Positions 32,049-42,769 of a stretch of 64,000 nucleotides of DNA are shown piece by piece (within the stretch, counting starts at the first letter, position 1; every line of letters starts with the position of its first letter). The stretch comes from Plasmodiophora brassicae (taxonomy: Eukaryota > Endomyxa: Phytomyxea > Phytomyxea > Plasmodiophorida): assembly GCA_036867785.1 (NCBI GenBank), contig CP145426.1, forward strand, positions 310,001-374,000, read 5' to 3'. The position numbers were made by a program, and so were the translations under genes. Under the pieces are notes generated by a model that was not told where the DNA came from, did no database searches, and was given only the letters and a program-made list of their open reading frames with translations.

Positions 32049-34104
32049 CTACCAGAAGCCGGTGATGCCGGGGCTGAAATCCATGTACACGTCTTCCTCC
32101 TCGTCCTGGACGGCCGCCTGCACCGGGATCGGCAGGCCGTACAGCAGGCCACGAAGACTGGCGCCCAGCGAGTACCGCTGCAACAGCCGCTGCATGCCGA
32201 GCACGTAGTTCTCGAAGATGGTCCCGATGGGGATTTCGCTGTTGTGCAGGCGCAGGTAGGCGCACTGCGACGTCGAGTTGTCCAGCACTTCGAGCCGGAT
32301 GCCCGACGGCAGGCGGCCGCGGTCGACGAAGTAGACGCCCAGCTCGAAGAATGGGAAGAAGTTGAAGAAGCACATGACCATCCATAGCAGGGCCTCGACC
32401 AGCATGATCAGGAAGCGGACAATGGCGAAGAACAGGTAGTAGATGGCGACCGTGGGGAACAGGAAGAAGATCAGCGTGAACAGAATCGTCCCGAGGAGAA
32501 GCTGGTCGACCTCAAAATGGCACGAGTCGATCCGATGCTGGAGAATGTTGTGCTTCTTGCCGCTGAACAGTTTCGACAGCGCCGATAGCGCCGACAGCGC
32601 CAGCGAGTACAACCGGGAGAACGCGGTGTGTACGAACAGGATGTGGGTCGTCATCGTCGACAGCAAATCAATGGCGCAGGCGACGCTCATCGAGGCGCCC
32701 GTCGCACCCACGATCGACACGAGCGATATGATCATCGGCTCCAGCGGCGTCAGCACCGTCGTGATCGAGTTCCAGAAGTCGATCTCGTACAGGACCATGG
32801 CGCCCAGGGCCTGGTCCAGCGGCAGGTTCAGCTTCATGCCGGCGGGAAACCCCATCAGCCAGATGATCTGCCGTCGCAGCACGTCGACGTGCAGGATCTG
32901 CCCGGCGACATGGATCCCTTGCAGGAACTCGGCGGAATACCCTCGAAGGAGGACGCCGATCAGGAGGCCCGCGATGATGTCAGCGAGCAGCTGCGACAAC
33001 GACGACCAGAAGCGGATGAAGGTGATCGTCGCCTCGCATTTCGTCTGCCAGGTGGTCGCCCGCGAATGCAGCCAGAACTCCATCAGCTGCGTCAGCTCGC
33101 TGATGCGCCGGTCGAGCTGCTGCAGAACTGCGGACCTGTCCTTGAGGCGACCGCCGCCCACCAGCTGCGGCATCGGCGCGTTCATCGCCAGCTGGATGAT
33201 CGAGAACACGACCCGGAACAGAAACCATGTGACGCGACCTGCGTTCGTCGAGCATCGCGTCAACCAGCTCGCCGGCCGTGATGACGTTGCGGTCGGCGCA
33301 CGATCATCAGAGCGCTTGTCGGGTAGCCGTCGTTGCCGCAGAGACGCGGACGCTGACGAACGACGCGGGGACGTTGATGCTGAATCCGGGCCTGAACTGG
33401 CCAGCGCATCGTAGAGCAACTCCTCGACCTTGGCGGCGGCGTTGATCTGACGAAGGACAAACTGCAGGTCGGTGACGTTGGTGTTGTCGGACGAGATGGC
33501 GGTGGCGGCGCTCGGGTCGAACGTGAACCGCTCGTCGGACAGGTACGCGTTGCTGTGGGCGGGCAGGTTGTACAGCAGGATCTGCGAGCACGTCTTGTAC
33601 AGGAACCCGCAGCAGTACACGTTCGTCAGCGACGGCAACGTTGCGGACACGTCGACAGTCGCCCAGAAGTTGGCGGTCCGCATGCGGTCCTCGATGACCG
33701 GGTCGACGGACGTGGACGCGGCGGCCGAGTCGACGCAGTTGCCAATGACGGTCGGCGGGCACATCGTGTGCACCCATAAGCGTGCCAGGCCCGGGTCCCG
33801 CATCAACTGCGACAGAGCTGGGGCGCGCACACGACACCATGGGTCACCAGAGGGTACGGGTTTGGCATAGAAGGCGAACCCTACCGCGTTCCAGGACGGC
33901 CAGGTCGTTCCCGGGGACGACGGCGACGACGCAGGCGACGAAATTGCGGATGTTCCAGCCGATCAGCAGGCCGGGCGCGACGCCCCGGCCGCTGCACTCG
34001 GGCCAGTACAGCTTCGAGACGAACGATTTCTGCACGGACGGCGACGACACGCTGCGCCGCGAGTCGCTGCGCCCGATCATCGACAGCATCGTGCGCTCCG
34101 GCAT
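32049..34104 (-). CDS. PIGQ: PIG-Q/GPI1, subunit of GPI-GlcNAc transferase
   Basis: The first exon (33885-34104) starts MPERTMLSMIGRSDSRR and carries KLYWPECSGRGVAPGLLIGW, then FVACVVAVVPGNDLAVLER, the Gpi1 N-terminal block. A 67-nt intron (33818-33884) joins it to ALSQLMRDPGLARLWVHTM. The long second part has the family hallmark WLMGFPAGMKLNLPLDQALG and many TM segments (FLIMLVEALLWMVMCFFNFF, ILFTLIFFLFPTVAIYYLFF). A further intron is likely near 33240-33400, where the frame becomes Ser/Arg-rich (TSPRRSSASASLRQRR). The protein ends PGITGFW. PIG-Q stabilises the PIG-A/C/H complex that makes GlcNAc-PI, the first step of GPI synthesis, on the cytoplasmic face of the ER. Confidence 0.85.
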
Positions 34105-34179
34105 CGCCGCGCGCCCACGACCGACCGCCGCAATCCGAAACCCCGTCTGGCCGACCAGGGACCAGTCGGGATTACGAAG

Positions 34180-34370
34180 TACTGTGGGTAGCTGCACGTG
34201 CGGCACAGTCGGGAGCTGCACGTACGATGCGGCAGTAAGCTGTACATGCGATGTAGTCAGAGCTACAGGTATGATACAGTCTGGGGGTGCATCCGCGATA
34301 CAGGCGGAGCTGCACCTTGGCGCACTGTCAGGCCCGACGCGTCTGCAACGGTAGGAGCTACACATACGAC
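34180..34370. repeat. GAGCTGCA-type minisatellite, diverged copies
   Basis: Units such as GTAGCTGCACGTGCGGCACAGT, GAGCTGCACGTACGATGC, AAGCTGTACATGCGATGTAGT and GGAGCTGCACCTTGGCGC recur about every 25-30 bp. The core and spacing resemble the cleaner array at 14360-14600. It lies just upstream of PIG-Q, in that gene's promoter region. Confidence 0.6.
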
Positions 34371-34611
34371 CCGGACGGATAGGCCGCTAGCGTGACGCAT
34401 TCGCGATGGCCGCGCCAGTCGATGTCGTTCATGTATTTGAGGACGTTTCCAAGTCAGTGCTGGATGATGGACCGGAGATGCCATAGCGTAGACGGCGTCA
34501 GTGATAGCGGTCCTGATCGTAACAAAGAGCATGAGAGTAGCGGAGCAGCTCTGAGCTCGCATGACGCGAGAGGATGCCGGGTAAGCAGACTAAAGCGGGT
34601 GGTAAGCAGAC
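34371..34611. other. No supportable gene
   Basis: A gap between PIG-Q and the next minus-strand gene. It contains a short direct repeat of AAGCAGACTAAAGCGGGTG at about 34580-34621. Nothing else could be assigned. Confidence 0.4.
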
Positions 34612-35240
34612 TAAAGCGGGTGTCGCCGAGCTCGTTCTGAACAACTCGATCCTTCTCGAGGTCGTTCCGCTTGGCTGGCTCCCCTCACGAAACGAAGCCC
34701 CTGTGTCCAGACGGATACCAGAGCGATGTTCAATCGGGATTCTAACTCATCGCAAACGCTATGGGCCATGGCCGATGTCCGACACAATAACCAAGGGTGG
34801 GCGGTCCACACGTCGCTGCCTGCACCTGGATGCCAGGCTTACGAGTTAGGACACGCAAGCCGAATAAGCCACGTACGGAGGCCCATGGGCTCGCAGAGCA
34901 ATGCAATCAGGATGGCAGTGCCGGCATTGACCCGGTCGACAGTGACCTCATAGATGTGTTGATGATGACGGAGGCGACGAAGGCGAACGAGGAGAGGACG
35001 TCAAACGGGCGGTCAACGTACTCATTCCCTCGACCATGATGCATTGGCTCATGACGTATAGCTCGCGCTGTTGGCCCAGTGGGGGTACCAGGCAACCCCA
35101 CGTGTAACGGCGCGTCTCTATATCGGCGGTGCCCACGCTGGACCCGTCGTCTTCGTCGACAGCAGCAGCGTCCGGCCCCCCGCGGCATCCATCGCATTAC
35201 CAGGTGGCGTGGCGGGCCCCAGTGCGTTACCGTCCGAACG
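34612..35240 (-). CDS. Small multi-exon membrane protein, unidentified
   Basis: Blocks on the minus strand join through good introns. One contains RPFDVLSSFAFVASVIINTS (about 34960-35020). The next has VNAGTAILIALLCEPMGLRT then WLIRLACPN (about 34850-34930). An intron of about 84 nt starting GTAAGCCTGG and ending CCCATAG leads to VCDELESRLNIALVSVWTQG and a basic tail ending ARRHPL at about 34612. Two hydrophobic segments suggest a membrane protein. The N-terminal exon and start codon are unclear. No family is recognised. Confidence 0.4.
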
Positions 35241-35413
35241 CCTTTCCCGGGGACTATAATTAGCCGCCGACACAGTCGCGCAGTTTCGCTTGTTCCCCGC
35301 GGCCGCGTTGCTGAGGGGGCCGTCCTGGACGGCGGCGGTCGCTGTCGGGCCACTGCGGCGTCTGACGCGCCGCCGCGCACCGAGCGTCACCGAAGATCGC
35401 ACGTCGTACGAAG

Positions 35414-36920
35414 TTGATGACTGCCGAGGACGCCGATCTGCCGGGCAAACCGGCGACATCTGCCGCGTTGCGCGATGGGACTGGTGATCCGGCCGGCGCA
35501 GACACGGGGGCGACGACGACGAAGGCACCGGCGGCCGTCTGGAAGTCGGTGGTGGCGATGTTCCTGCTGAGCACGCTGTTCCAATCGTTTAAGCCGTCGT
35601 CGCCGTTCCTGCCCGTGTTCCTGGTCGAGCACCAGGGCGTCACGAAGCAGGCGCTGGCCAACCTGTTCTACCCGGTGCGCACCTACTCCACGTTCGTCAT
35701 GCTGGTGCCGATGACGTTCTTCGCCGAGTTCGTCACCGGGTACAAACCCGCCCTGCTGCTCGGCATCGCGTCACGCGTCGTGGAACAGTTCATGTTGTAC
35801 TACTGCTCCGGCATCGGGTTGCTGTGCCTCAGCCAGGCCCTACGCGGCGTTGCAGCGTCGACCAAGACGATCCACGGCGCGCTGATGTACCTGATCATCC
35901 CGCATCACATGTTCCCGCTGGCGACCGGGTTCCTTCGCGCGGCGAACCTGGCCGGTCAGGTGCTCGAGGGCGTCATGAGCAACCTGATCATCCAGACCAT
36001 GGGTGGGCGCTCCGCGTACAGAGTCGTGTTCACCACGACGCAGGCGTCGGTGACGTTCGGTGCCGCCCTGATGATGATCGTCTTCGTTGCCCTGTCGTTG
36101 AACCGGGACTCGGCCAGCAGCCGCGATTCAGACCGGCCGCTGGCGCCCAAGATCACGTCGTTCCGGATGGCCAGGAGCCTGATCCGCACGGTGTACTCGT
36201 CGCCCGTTGTGCTCCTCTGGTCCTTCTGGTGGTGGACCGCGTACGCCGTCTCCGAGCTGGTCGACGACATGCACATGGCGCTGTTCCAGCGCATATCGGG
36301 GACGGAGCACAACGGGTTCATCAGCGCCGCCATCGGCGTCGTCTCGTTCCTTGGCGCCTTGATCGCCGGGAGCTCCAGCCGCATCCGACTCCACTCCCTT
36401 CGAATCGTCCTCTTAGGTACATCGGCATTCCCGGCGCCCATCCACAACATGGTCTGAATGCGTCTCAGGTCTGCTCCTGTCCGGGTCGTTCCTGGTTGCG
36501 GCCGCGTTCTGCAGGAACGTCCTCGTGTCGTACGCGCTGATCATCGGGACGTTCTTCGTGCTGGAGGCGTCCGCGGTCGCCGCCAATTCGATCATCTCGC
36601 TGCACATCGCGAAGGAGCTGCGCGGCCTGGCCCTGTTCCTGAACATGTTCATCTCGCTGCTCGTCCAGTGCGCGATCCAGTTCGCCTGCCAGATGCTCGA
36701 TTTCCGGATCAACCACAAGTTCGCCGTCCTCGGCGTCATCATGTTCGTCGTCGGCATCGTCATCTACGTCGCGTCGTTCCGCCTCATGATCGCCGCCACC
36801 GACGTGGCCGAGAGCACGGTCGGGTCGACGCTGACGACGTCGAGATCCGACCCTGGCGACCTGTCCACCGTTATCGAATTGCCTCCTCCAGCGACAACAA
36901 CAACGCACAATACAGAATGA
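35414..36920 (+). CDS. SLC19-family folate/thiamine carrier
   Basis: Exons 35414-36416 and 36469-36920 join in frame across a 52-nt intron (GTACATCGG...CGTCTCAG), giving about 484 aa. The N-terminal half has the SLC19 (reduced folate carrier) signatures FQSFKPSSPFLPVFLVEHQG, LFYPVRTYSTFVMLVPMTFF and GYKPALLLGIASRVVEQFML. Twelve or so TM segments follow, with a charged central loop (RDSASSRDSDRPLAPK) and a polar, Thr-rich cytoplasmic tail ending THNTE. Family members move reduced folates or thiamine across the plasma membrane, driven by anion exchange. Which vitamin this one carries cannot be told from sequence. The start could also be the second Met at 35417. Confidence 0.8.
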
Positions 36921-37006
36921 GCGCACGACGCCGGTCTACTAGGTACAACGGTTTAATCGGAATCTGGGGTCGACCGTCGTACCTCTCGCTGCGGTTAGTC
37001 GTCGTC

Positions 37007-38329
37007 ATGGCGCTGGATACGCAGCGGCAGCCGTTCCTGGACAAGGAGGACAACCGGTTCACGACGACGGACATCAACCTGCCGCGCCCGCGCTATTACT
37101 TCCGTAAGGCCGACCACCGGTTCGATGTGTCCGACATCGAGGGCGCGCGGTCCACGTTCCGCGACGCGAAGCTGAACCCTTCGCGTCGCTGCGTGAACCC
37201 GCTGGACCCGATCTACAAGCTGGCGTCGTTCACGCACGTGCCGCCGGAGCCGGTGCGTTTCGTCCGGGACACGCTGGACATCAGCGACATCCCGGGGACG
37301 AAAACGACGGTCCCGTACGTGATGCGCATGCGGACCCGGGACCACATCAACTACGACGACGTGCCCGGGTCGGTCGCCGCGTACCACATCAACCGGCACC
37401 TGGCCCGACGGACGCGTAACATCCTGCGCGTCGACGACATCAACGACAACGGGTCGTTCCGGACGCGCCGGCACACCGACCCGCTGTCGCCCCGGTACGA
37501 CTACGACTCCGCGTGCAGCTCCGGACTTTTATCGTTCGCTGCCGACGGCAAACCCGTCGCCGCCCGCGAAGGTTCGCGGCGGCCCCGTCGTCCGGGCGTG
37601 GTGGTCTACGACGCTGAACATGGCATTGCAGATCGGCCGGCGCTGGAGAACGATTTGGGCTACATTCCGGGGTCACATCCGAAACGGTTGGGTGCCAGGG
37701 CGGTGCCGACGTTCGCGCTGACGACGCGGGACATTGCGGGGAACGAGACCATGTTCCAGGCGCACAGGAAGGATCGGTTGCTGCGGTATGGGACGGCGAG
37801 ACACACGAACGACACGCGGGACATCGTCGGGGCCCAGGCGGACACCGCCGGCAAGTGGAAATGGATCCGCCGGACGAACCCGTTGATGCCCGACTACCAG
37901 CCGCTGGACCGGGGCGACGCCGAGCTGAACGCGTGCTCGCTGAACAACATCGGCATGCTGTCGGAGCTGGGCGAAACGAAGGAGGGCGCAGTGCAGCACT
38001 CGACGGAGAAGATGTACGCCGACGTCGAACGGGAACGCCTGCGCTCTCGGGGATCGGACGGCGCCAGCTCAACGGGAAGCAGCGACGCGGACCGTCGCGA
38101 GACGAAACGATGTCCGTGGCCGTGTTGCATTCGATGGGCCGCTGCACACACTGACGACACGTGCGCAGATGAACGAGTGCCTGCTACCCGCAGCAGCGCG
38201 TCGTCGGTGACGTCGAGAAGTACCGGCGGGCGGTCGTCGAAGAAGTCGTCGAAAACGCGATCCACGAAAGAGGTGAGGGAACGTCGGGAGAACGAGGCGC
38301 TCGTCAGGGCGCTGCCCATCGTCACCTGA
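37007..38329 (+). CDS. Protein with repeated D-I-x-G motifs, probably cytoskeletal
   Basis: A single open frame from MALDTQRQPFLDKEDN to a basic, Ser/Lys-rich C terminus. About seven degenerate repeats recur every 30-60 residues: TTDINLPRPRYYF, VSDIEGARSTF, ISDIPGTKTTV, NYDDVPGSVAAYH, RVDDINDNGSF, TTRDIAGNETMF and NDTRDIVGAQAD. Between them are Arg/Asn/Pro segments such as RRCVNPLDPIYKL and RRHTDPLSPRYDY, reading like alternating N-P-L-x-P-x-Y units. The composition recalls microtubule-associated or axonemal proteins of protists, but I cannot name a family. The frame is open further upstream to about 36458, overlapping SLC19; that extension is an artefact. Confidence 0.7.
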   Translation: MALDTQRQPFLDKEDNRFTTTDINLPRPRYYFRKADHRFDVSDIEGARSTFRDAKLNPSRRCVNPLDPIYKLASFTHVPPEPVRFVRDTLDISDIPGTKTTVPYVMRMRTRDHINYDDVPGSVAAYHINRHLARRTRNILRVDDINDNGSFRTRRHTDPLSPRYDYDSACSSGLLSFAADGKPVAAREGSRRPRRPGVVVYDAEHGIADRPALENDLGYIPGSHPKRLGARAVPTFALTTRDIAGNETMFQAHRKDRLLRYGTARHTNDTRDIVGAQADTAGKWKWIRRTNPLMPDYQPLDRGDAELNACSLNNIGMLSELGETKEGAVQHSTEKMYADVERERLRSRGSDGASSTGSSDADRRETKRCPWPCCIRWAAAHTDDTCADERVPATRSSASSVTSRSTGGRSSKKSSKTRSTKEVRERRENEALVRALPIVT

Positions 38330-38413
38330 CCGATGCTGTCGTCCGGCAATGAACGCTTTAATATGTTGTGTGAGCCCCCGGGTAGAAATAGTAGTCGTAT
38401 TGCAATGATGGTG

Positions 38414-40656
38414 TTACAGGTCGTCTTCGAGATATCTGTACTCGAATGTGAAGTCGGATTTGATGCGCTGGCACCAGGAGTGGTCGTAGTCGAAGTAGAC
38501 GTAGGTGCCCTGCTCGAACTCGTCCGTGGTGACCTGCGGGTCCTTGTGCCGCTGGAACCAGGTCAGGTACTTGGAGTGGTACCGCCACGACTGCTTCTTC
38601 AGCTGCGACGCCGCCAGGTACTGCTGGTAGGTGCCCTGCTGGAAGTAGAAGATGAAAAACAACGTGTCGGTGTCGTACTTCTCGAAGAACGACGGGTCCT
38701 CGAACACGGGCGACGGCGCCGACGGCCACGACGTCGGCGTGTGGTACGGATTACGAGGCAGGTAGTGCTTGGTGCGATCGGAATCCGCCTGCGTCGGCAT
38801 ATGCCGAAGACTGGCCTCCATGACCTCCAGGTTCCTCGCCTGCTCATCCGACAACGGCGCATCGAACGTCTGTGGCGGCGGCGCGCGTACCGCCGGCGAA
38901 CTGTCTCTCGCGGATGACCCTTGCACGGCGGCTAATCGCGCCGGGCGAAGCAGGGACGGATCGGCGGCGGGCTCTTCCGACGTGGCAACGCTCTGTTGCT
39001 GCTTTTGCCTCATCTTGTTCGCCAGCACCGTCTTCGACGGCGGCCCACCGAGCCCCGGTGGCGGCATCACCGTCAGCGGCGACGACGACCGCATACCAGG
39101 TGGCGGCGCCGTTGTCGCCGATTTGGCCGCCTCTTGCTGTTGTTGCTGGAGACGTTGCCGTTCGGATTCCTGTGCAGCCGCTGTTTCCGCCTCTTCTTGC
39201 TGCTTGCGAGCCGCCGCGGCCATCTCAGCTTCAAGTTGCTGCTGGCGCACCAGCGCCGCTTCCTGTTCACGTTGCGCCTGGAGCTTCGCTAACGCTGCCG
39301 CCTGCTCGGCCTGCTGCTTCTGCTGCTGCTGCTTGACGATATTGGCGAAGGGTGCCGGCGGTGGCGCTGCCGCAGCCGGGGACGGAAGGTCCAGGGGACG
39401 AGGCCCGGGACCGCCCGTCTTCGGTGATCGTTTCGGCGACACGGGCATCATCGCCGGCGACTGTCGAACAGCAATCGCAGACGGTTCCTGGTAGTTCGCC
39501 GAGACCTGGACCGAGGTGACAGACGGCTTCTCTTTCTGGCGCTTCTTCTTCGGCTCCTTCTTCGGTGTCTCCTTGACGCCCTTTGGACTCGTCAGGCCAT
39601 CTGCAATTGGAGCGGTCGTCAATGGCGCTGGCGCCTTGTCTTTCTGCCCTTTCGGCGGTGCATCGGGGATGGGCGCAGATGATACCGGCAGTGGGCTCTT
39701 CTTCGCTGTCGACCTGCGACCAGCATGCGGTGGAGCGCGGGGCGATTCCTCTGGACCGTGATCGGCGCTGACGGCCGTCTCCTTCTCGTCCAAATCGTCT
39801 TGTTCCGCACCCGATTCCAGATCTTCATCGCTGAGCTCCAGGTCGCTGGCCTCCTCTTCCTCGGTCGGAAACTGAGCGGGCGGCGGCGCCGGCTTCGCGT
39901 TCCGCTTCTGCGACAGCAAGTCGTAGATGTACGCGTCGTCGAACTGTTCCATGTCATCGTCCTGGAGACCTGCGGGTCAGAAGACGGCCATGGAGCGAAC
40001 AGGAACCAACGGACCTGGTTGTTCTCGATGAAATAGTCGACGTCGTCCTGTATCTCGAGGATGTCGTTGACAATGATCTCATCCTCGAACAGCATCTCCC
40101 ACGCCATCTCCAGGTGCTCGATATGGAATTTGTACCGCTCGACGAGCTTCTGCAGGTGTTCGATGTGGACCTCCTCGTTGCCCTTGCTGCGCTTCTTCCC
40201 GCGCCGTTGCTCGGCATCCAGCTGCGCTTCCCGCTCGCTGAGCTGGTGCTTCAGCAGCGATATCCGCTTATCAATCCAGGCCTTGACTTCGAGTTTCGGT
40301 TTGTCCAAGAGCTTCTTCTTGGGCGTGTTGTTCAGCGCTTCCTTTGAGAACGCTTTCGTCTTCGTTTCCTTCTCGCAGACTTTAAACCGCTCCATATCGC
40401 GTTCGATCTGTTTCCGGGCCTGCAGCATCTCATCCTTGTCCCGGATTTCCGGACTGGACAACCATCCCTTGATCTGGTCGCGGTATCGCTGCAACCGTTT
40501 GATCTCCTTCTTCAGGTCGGCTTCATGCTTCTCCTTGAGCGCGGCCGTCGGCGCCGAATACACTTTCTGCCAGATCGACTCGAACTCGACCAGGCCGTCC
40601 TGGACGCGCTTCAGGACGCGCTCGATCTCGGACTGCTGCTTCCTGGTTTGCGCCAT
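38414..40656 (-). CDS. CNOT3: CCR4-NOT complex subunit 3 (NOT3/CNOT3)
   Basis: Two exons are joined by an intron of roughly 41 nt (about 39970-40010). The N terminus is the Not3 coiled coil: MAQTRKQQSEIERVLKRVQD, FESIWQKVYSA, KEIKRLQRYRDQIKGWLSS, FKVCEKETKTKAFSKEAL and DDVDYFIENNQ. A low-complexity middle follows, rich in Pro/Ala/Gln, with a Gln/Glu-rich helical stretch and polyQ runs. The C terminus is the NOT box: DPSFFEKYDTDTLFFIFYFQ, GTYQQYLAASQLKKQSWRYH, then FTFEYRYLEDDL. NOT3 is a scaffold of the deadenylase complex and can monitor ribosome state through its N terminus in yeast Not5. Length of about 730 aa is typical. Confidence 0.9.
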
Positions 40657-40990
40657 GACGCGCGCAACGCGACGACGACGTCCGCCGCAGCGACCGCGAT
40701 CCGGGTGTCGTTCGTCCGCGTCACCACGGACTTATCAATGGTTGCAGCTCCAGTCGGTCCGACTCGGGGCCCGATGGCTCCCGGGCACATCCGCCAGGGG
40801 CCGTCGACACGTGCTTGATCGGCGTGCAGCCCACTCTGGGCTACGCCCCCTGGTCGGTGACTGCCCTTGTGCAGTTCGCGCTGTGCGCAACTGTGTCGGT
40901 TGCGTGTCGAGAGTCGAGACGTACAAAGGGCCGTGGGACCAGTCGTGGTTGCGGGACGACGCCGGCGCAGTGCGTCCGTCGGCGGCCAGT
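40657..40990. other. Intergenic, probably a shared bidirectional promoter
   Basis: CNOT3 reads leftward from 40656 and a small gene reads rightward from 40991. Nothing convincing is encoded between them, despite short open frames on both strands. Confidence 0.4.
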
Positions 40991-41290
40991 ATGTCGGGCC
41001 TCGTGGCATATTCCTCCGAGAGCGATGACGACGATGGCGGGAGATGCGCGTCAAGTCCAAAGCGGCTGCCGCCGGCCGCTGCCGTACTGCCAGGGAAAGT
41101 CGTCGGCGACGTTCATCGTGCGCCGGCGCCGAAGCGGCAGTGCGTTGTCCATAGTGAGAACCTGGACATGATACCTCCGCAGCTTCGCCTTCGCAGGCCG
41201 AATGTGGTCACTGAAGAATCGTTCCGGACGCAGCGAGTTCGACGCCAACATCAACAGCAACGTCCTGGCCCATCCACCCCTGATAAATGA
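40991..41290 (+). CDS. 99-aa protein with acidic start and basic tail
   Basis: This intronless frame starts MSGLVAYSSESDDDDGGR, followed by a Pro/Lys segment (PKRLPPAAAV), a basic APAPKRQCVVH, then DMIPPQLRLRRPNVVTEESF and a Gln/Arg-rich end. The pattern of LVAYSSESDDDD at the start and PPQL-x-RRPNVVTEE near the end looks like small conserved nuclear or splicing-associated eukaryotic proteins, but I cannot assign the family. It is divergent from CNOT3. Confidence 0.55.
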   Translation: MSGLVAYSSESDDDDGGRCASSPKRLPPAAAVLPGKVVGDVHRAPAPKRQCVVHSENLDMIPPQLRLRRPNVVTEESFRTQRVRRQHQQQRPGPSTPDK

Positions 41291-41405
41291 TTCCCCAGAC
41301 TGAACGTAGCACGCTCGATCCACCTCCATTCGAGGCTGGGAACTTTTATCCAACGCGAATTGCCGGACCGGTCGATGCCAGCCAGTGTATTGTGCCCATT
41401 CAGCA

Positions 41406-42096
41406 TTACTTGGCGGCCATGGCGGCATGCGCACTCTTGACGAAATCAAGGGCAGCAATGTTGTCGTGGTACGCCTGCAGCGCTGGGAACGCGCCCAGGT
41501 CGACGCCCAAGTACTTCATCCAGGACAGGACGATGTACAGGTAGGAGTCGGCGACCGTGAACTTGTTGCCGACCAGGTACTTCTTGTTGTTCAGCTCGTG
41601 CTTGACCAGGTGCTCGTACTTGGTCTTCAGCTTGGCCTTCAACCACTCCTTGACCTCGTTCGGCGTCGCTGGGTTGAACAACGGGCCAACCAAGCTGTGC
41701 ACTTCGCTCGAAATGTACGACAGTTTCGCCTGGATCAGGTAACGCGCGCTGGTTCCCGCGGCTGGTGCCAGTTCCGACGTTGGGTTCTGATCCGCGATCC
41801 ACTGCAGCGTCGCCGCATTCTCGTTCAGGATGGTCTTATCCTCGAGGACAAGGCACGGCACGTTGCCCTTCGGGTTGATCTGGTAGAAATCCTTGTCCTT
41901 GTTGGGCCCGGTGGTAACCTTGTGCGTCTGCAGGTCCACTTGGTACGCGTTGACCTTGGACCCGATCAGACCGGCCTTGTGTGCCGCGATGTAGTTGCTG
42001 GCGCCTGCCATCACGATACGAATCAGGCGATACAACACGTGCGGGTCGCGCGGGCGTACCGCAGGACGTCGGCGTGTAGTACAGTTCGGCGACCAT
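41406..42096 (-). CDS. Glutathione S-transferase, beta-class (bacterial GstA-like)
   Basis: Exon 1 (42060-42096) encodes MVAELYYTPTSC. A 55-nt intron (GTACGCCCGC...GATGGCAG) falls within the next codon, and exon 2 continues GASNYIAAHKAGL to the stop at 41406, about 211 aa in all. The N-terminal thioredoxin-like domain has the Cys of beta-class GSTs (YYTPTSCG, aligned with YKPGACS of E. coli GstA), NPKGNVPCLVLEDKTILNEN and ATLQWIAD. The C-terminal helical domain has ELNNKKYLVGNKFTVADSYL. Family members conjugate glutathione to electrophiles or act in disulfide chemistry. Similarity to bacterial rather than canonical eukaryotic cytosolic classes suggests old transfer; the intron shows it is settled in the nuclear genome. 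Confidence 0.85.
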
Positions 42097-42760
42097 GGTG
42101 CGTGCGTGCGTGCGTGCAACAATCCACCCGAGCCCCACCGCCGACTTTGTAAAATGACGCCACATCGGACCGAGTCGCCGCATGGCCATGGAGGTACCTA
42201 CAAGGGCACGGACTTTGTCCGCCGGCCCGGTCGCCCCTCCACCACCAGTGCGGCGGGGTTCGCAAAAGTACACCCCGGGCCCCGGTGCAAGGCGGCGTCC
42301 GTCCGTCCCACAACCTGCAAGCCGGACCCCTCGCCCCTTTTGCGTGTCCGGAACATTCCGACGGGATGGCGCGGCCTGGCAACAGCACCACATCAAGCTT
42401 TTTCGATTTTGAGTGCTCTGTAGGCGACCTGACCCAACAACACACGATCGTGTTGACGTCCTTGCCTCGGCAGCGCGGGCACTGTGACAACGCGATCTAC
42501 ATGGCGCTTCGACGTCTCGCGATCTGACCACTGTCTACAAGGGCACCAGAGGACGGTCTCCTGTTGCGTCATGCGCACTGCGAGGGGGCACCGAAGCACG
42601 CGGTACAAGAAGCGGACCGCGCCTGGTCTGAGGTTACGGATCGATCCGCCCCAGACTGGGCCGACTAAGAACAATCTACGCGGTTCGTCGTGCTTCGAGC
42701 GTTCACGCGTCCTGACACCTTCTTAGGCTTGGGAGTATCGTTAAATATCAGTGAGCGAGT
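42097..42760. other. No confident gene
   Basis: Open frames on both strands include Pro/Arg-rich ones. A block TEHSKSKKLDVVLLPGRAIP on the minus strand near 42350-42420 looks protein-like, but I could not extend it into a gene. The GSTG promoter side (42100-42130) has a GTGCGTGCGTGCGTGC microsatellite. Confidence 0.35.
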
Positions 42761-42769
42761 GTCTCAGCT

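Noticed and set aside
31048-32208. Plus-strand 386-codon frame across the DNA2 3' end and PIG-Q 3' end
   Set aside because: It crosses two well-identified genes in a third frame and shows only Arg/Gly/Pro-rich sequence.
36458-37006. N-terminal extension of the D-I-G repeat protein into SLC19
   Set aside because: It overlaps the SLC19 second exon in another frame and is Arg/His-rich. The real protein starts at a Met followed by normal composition.
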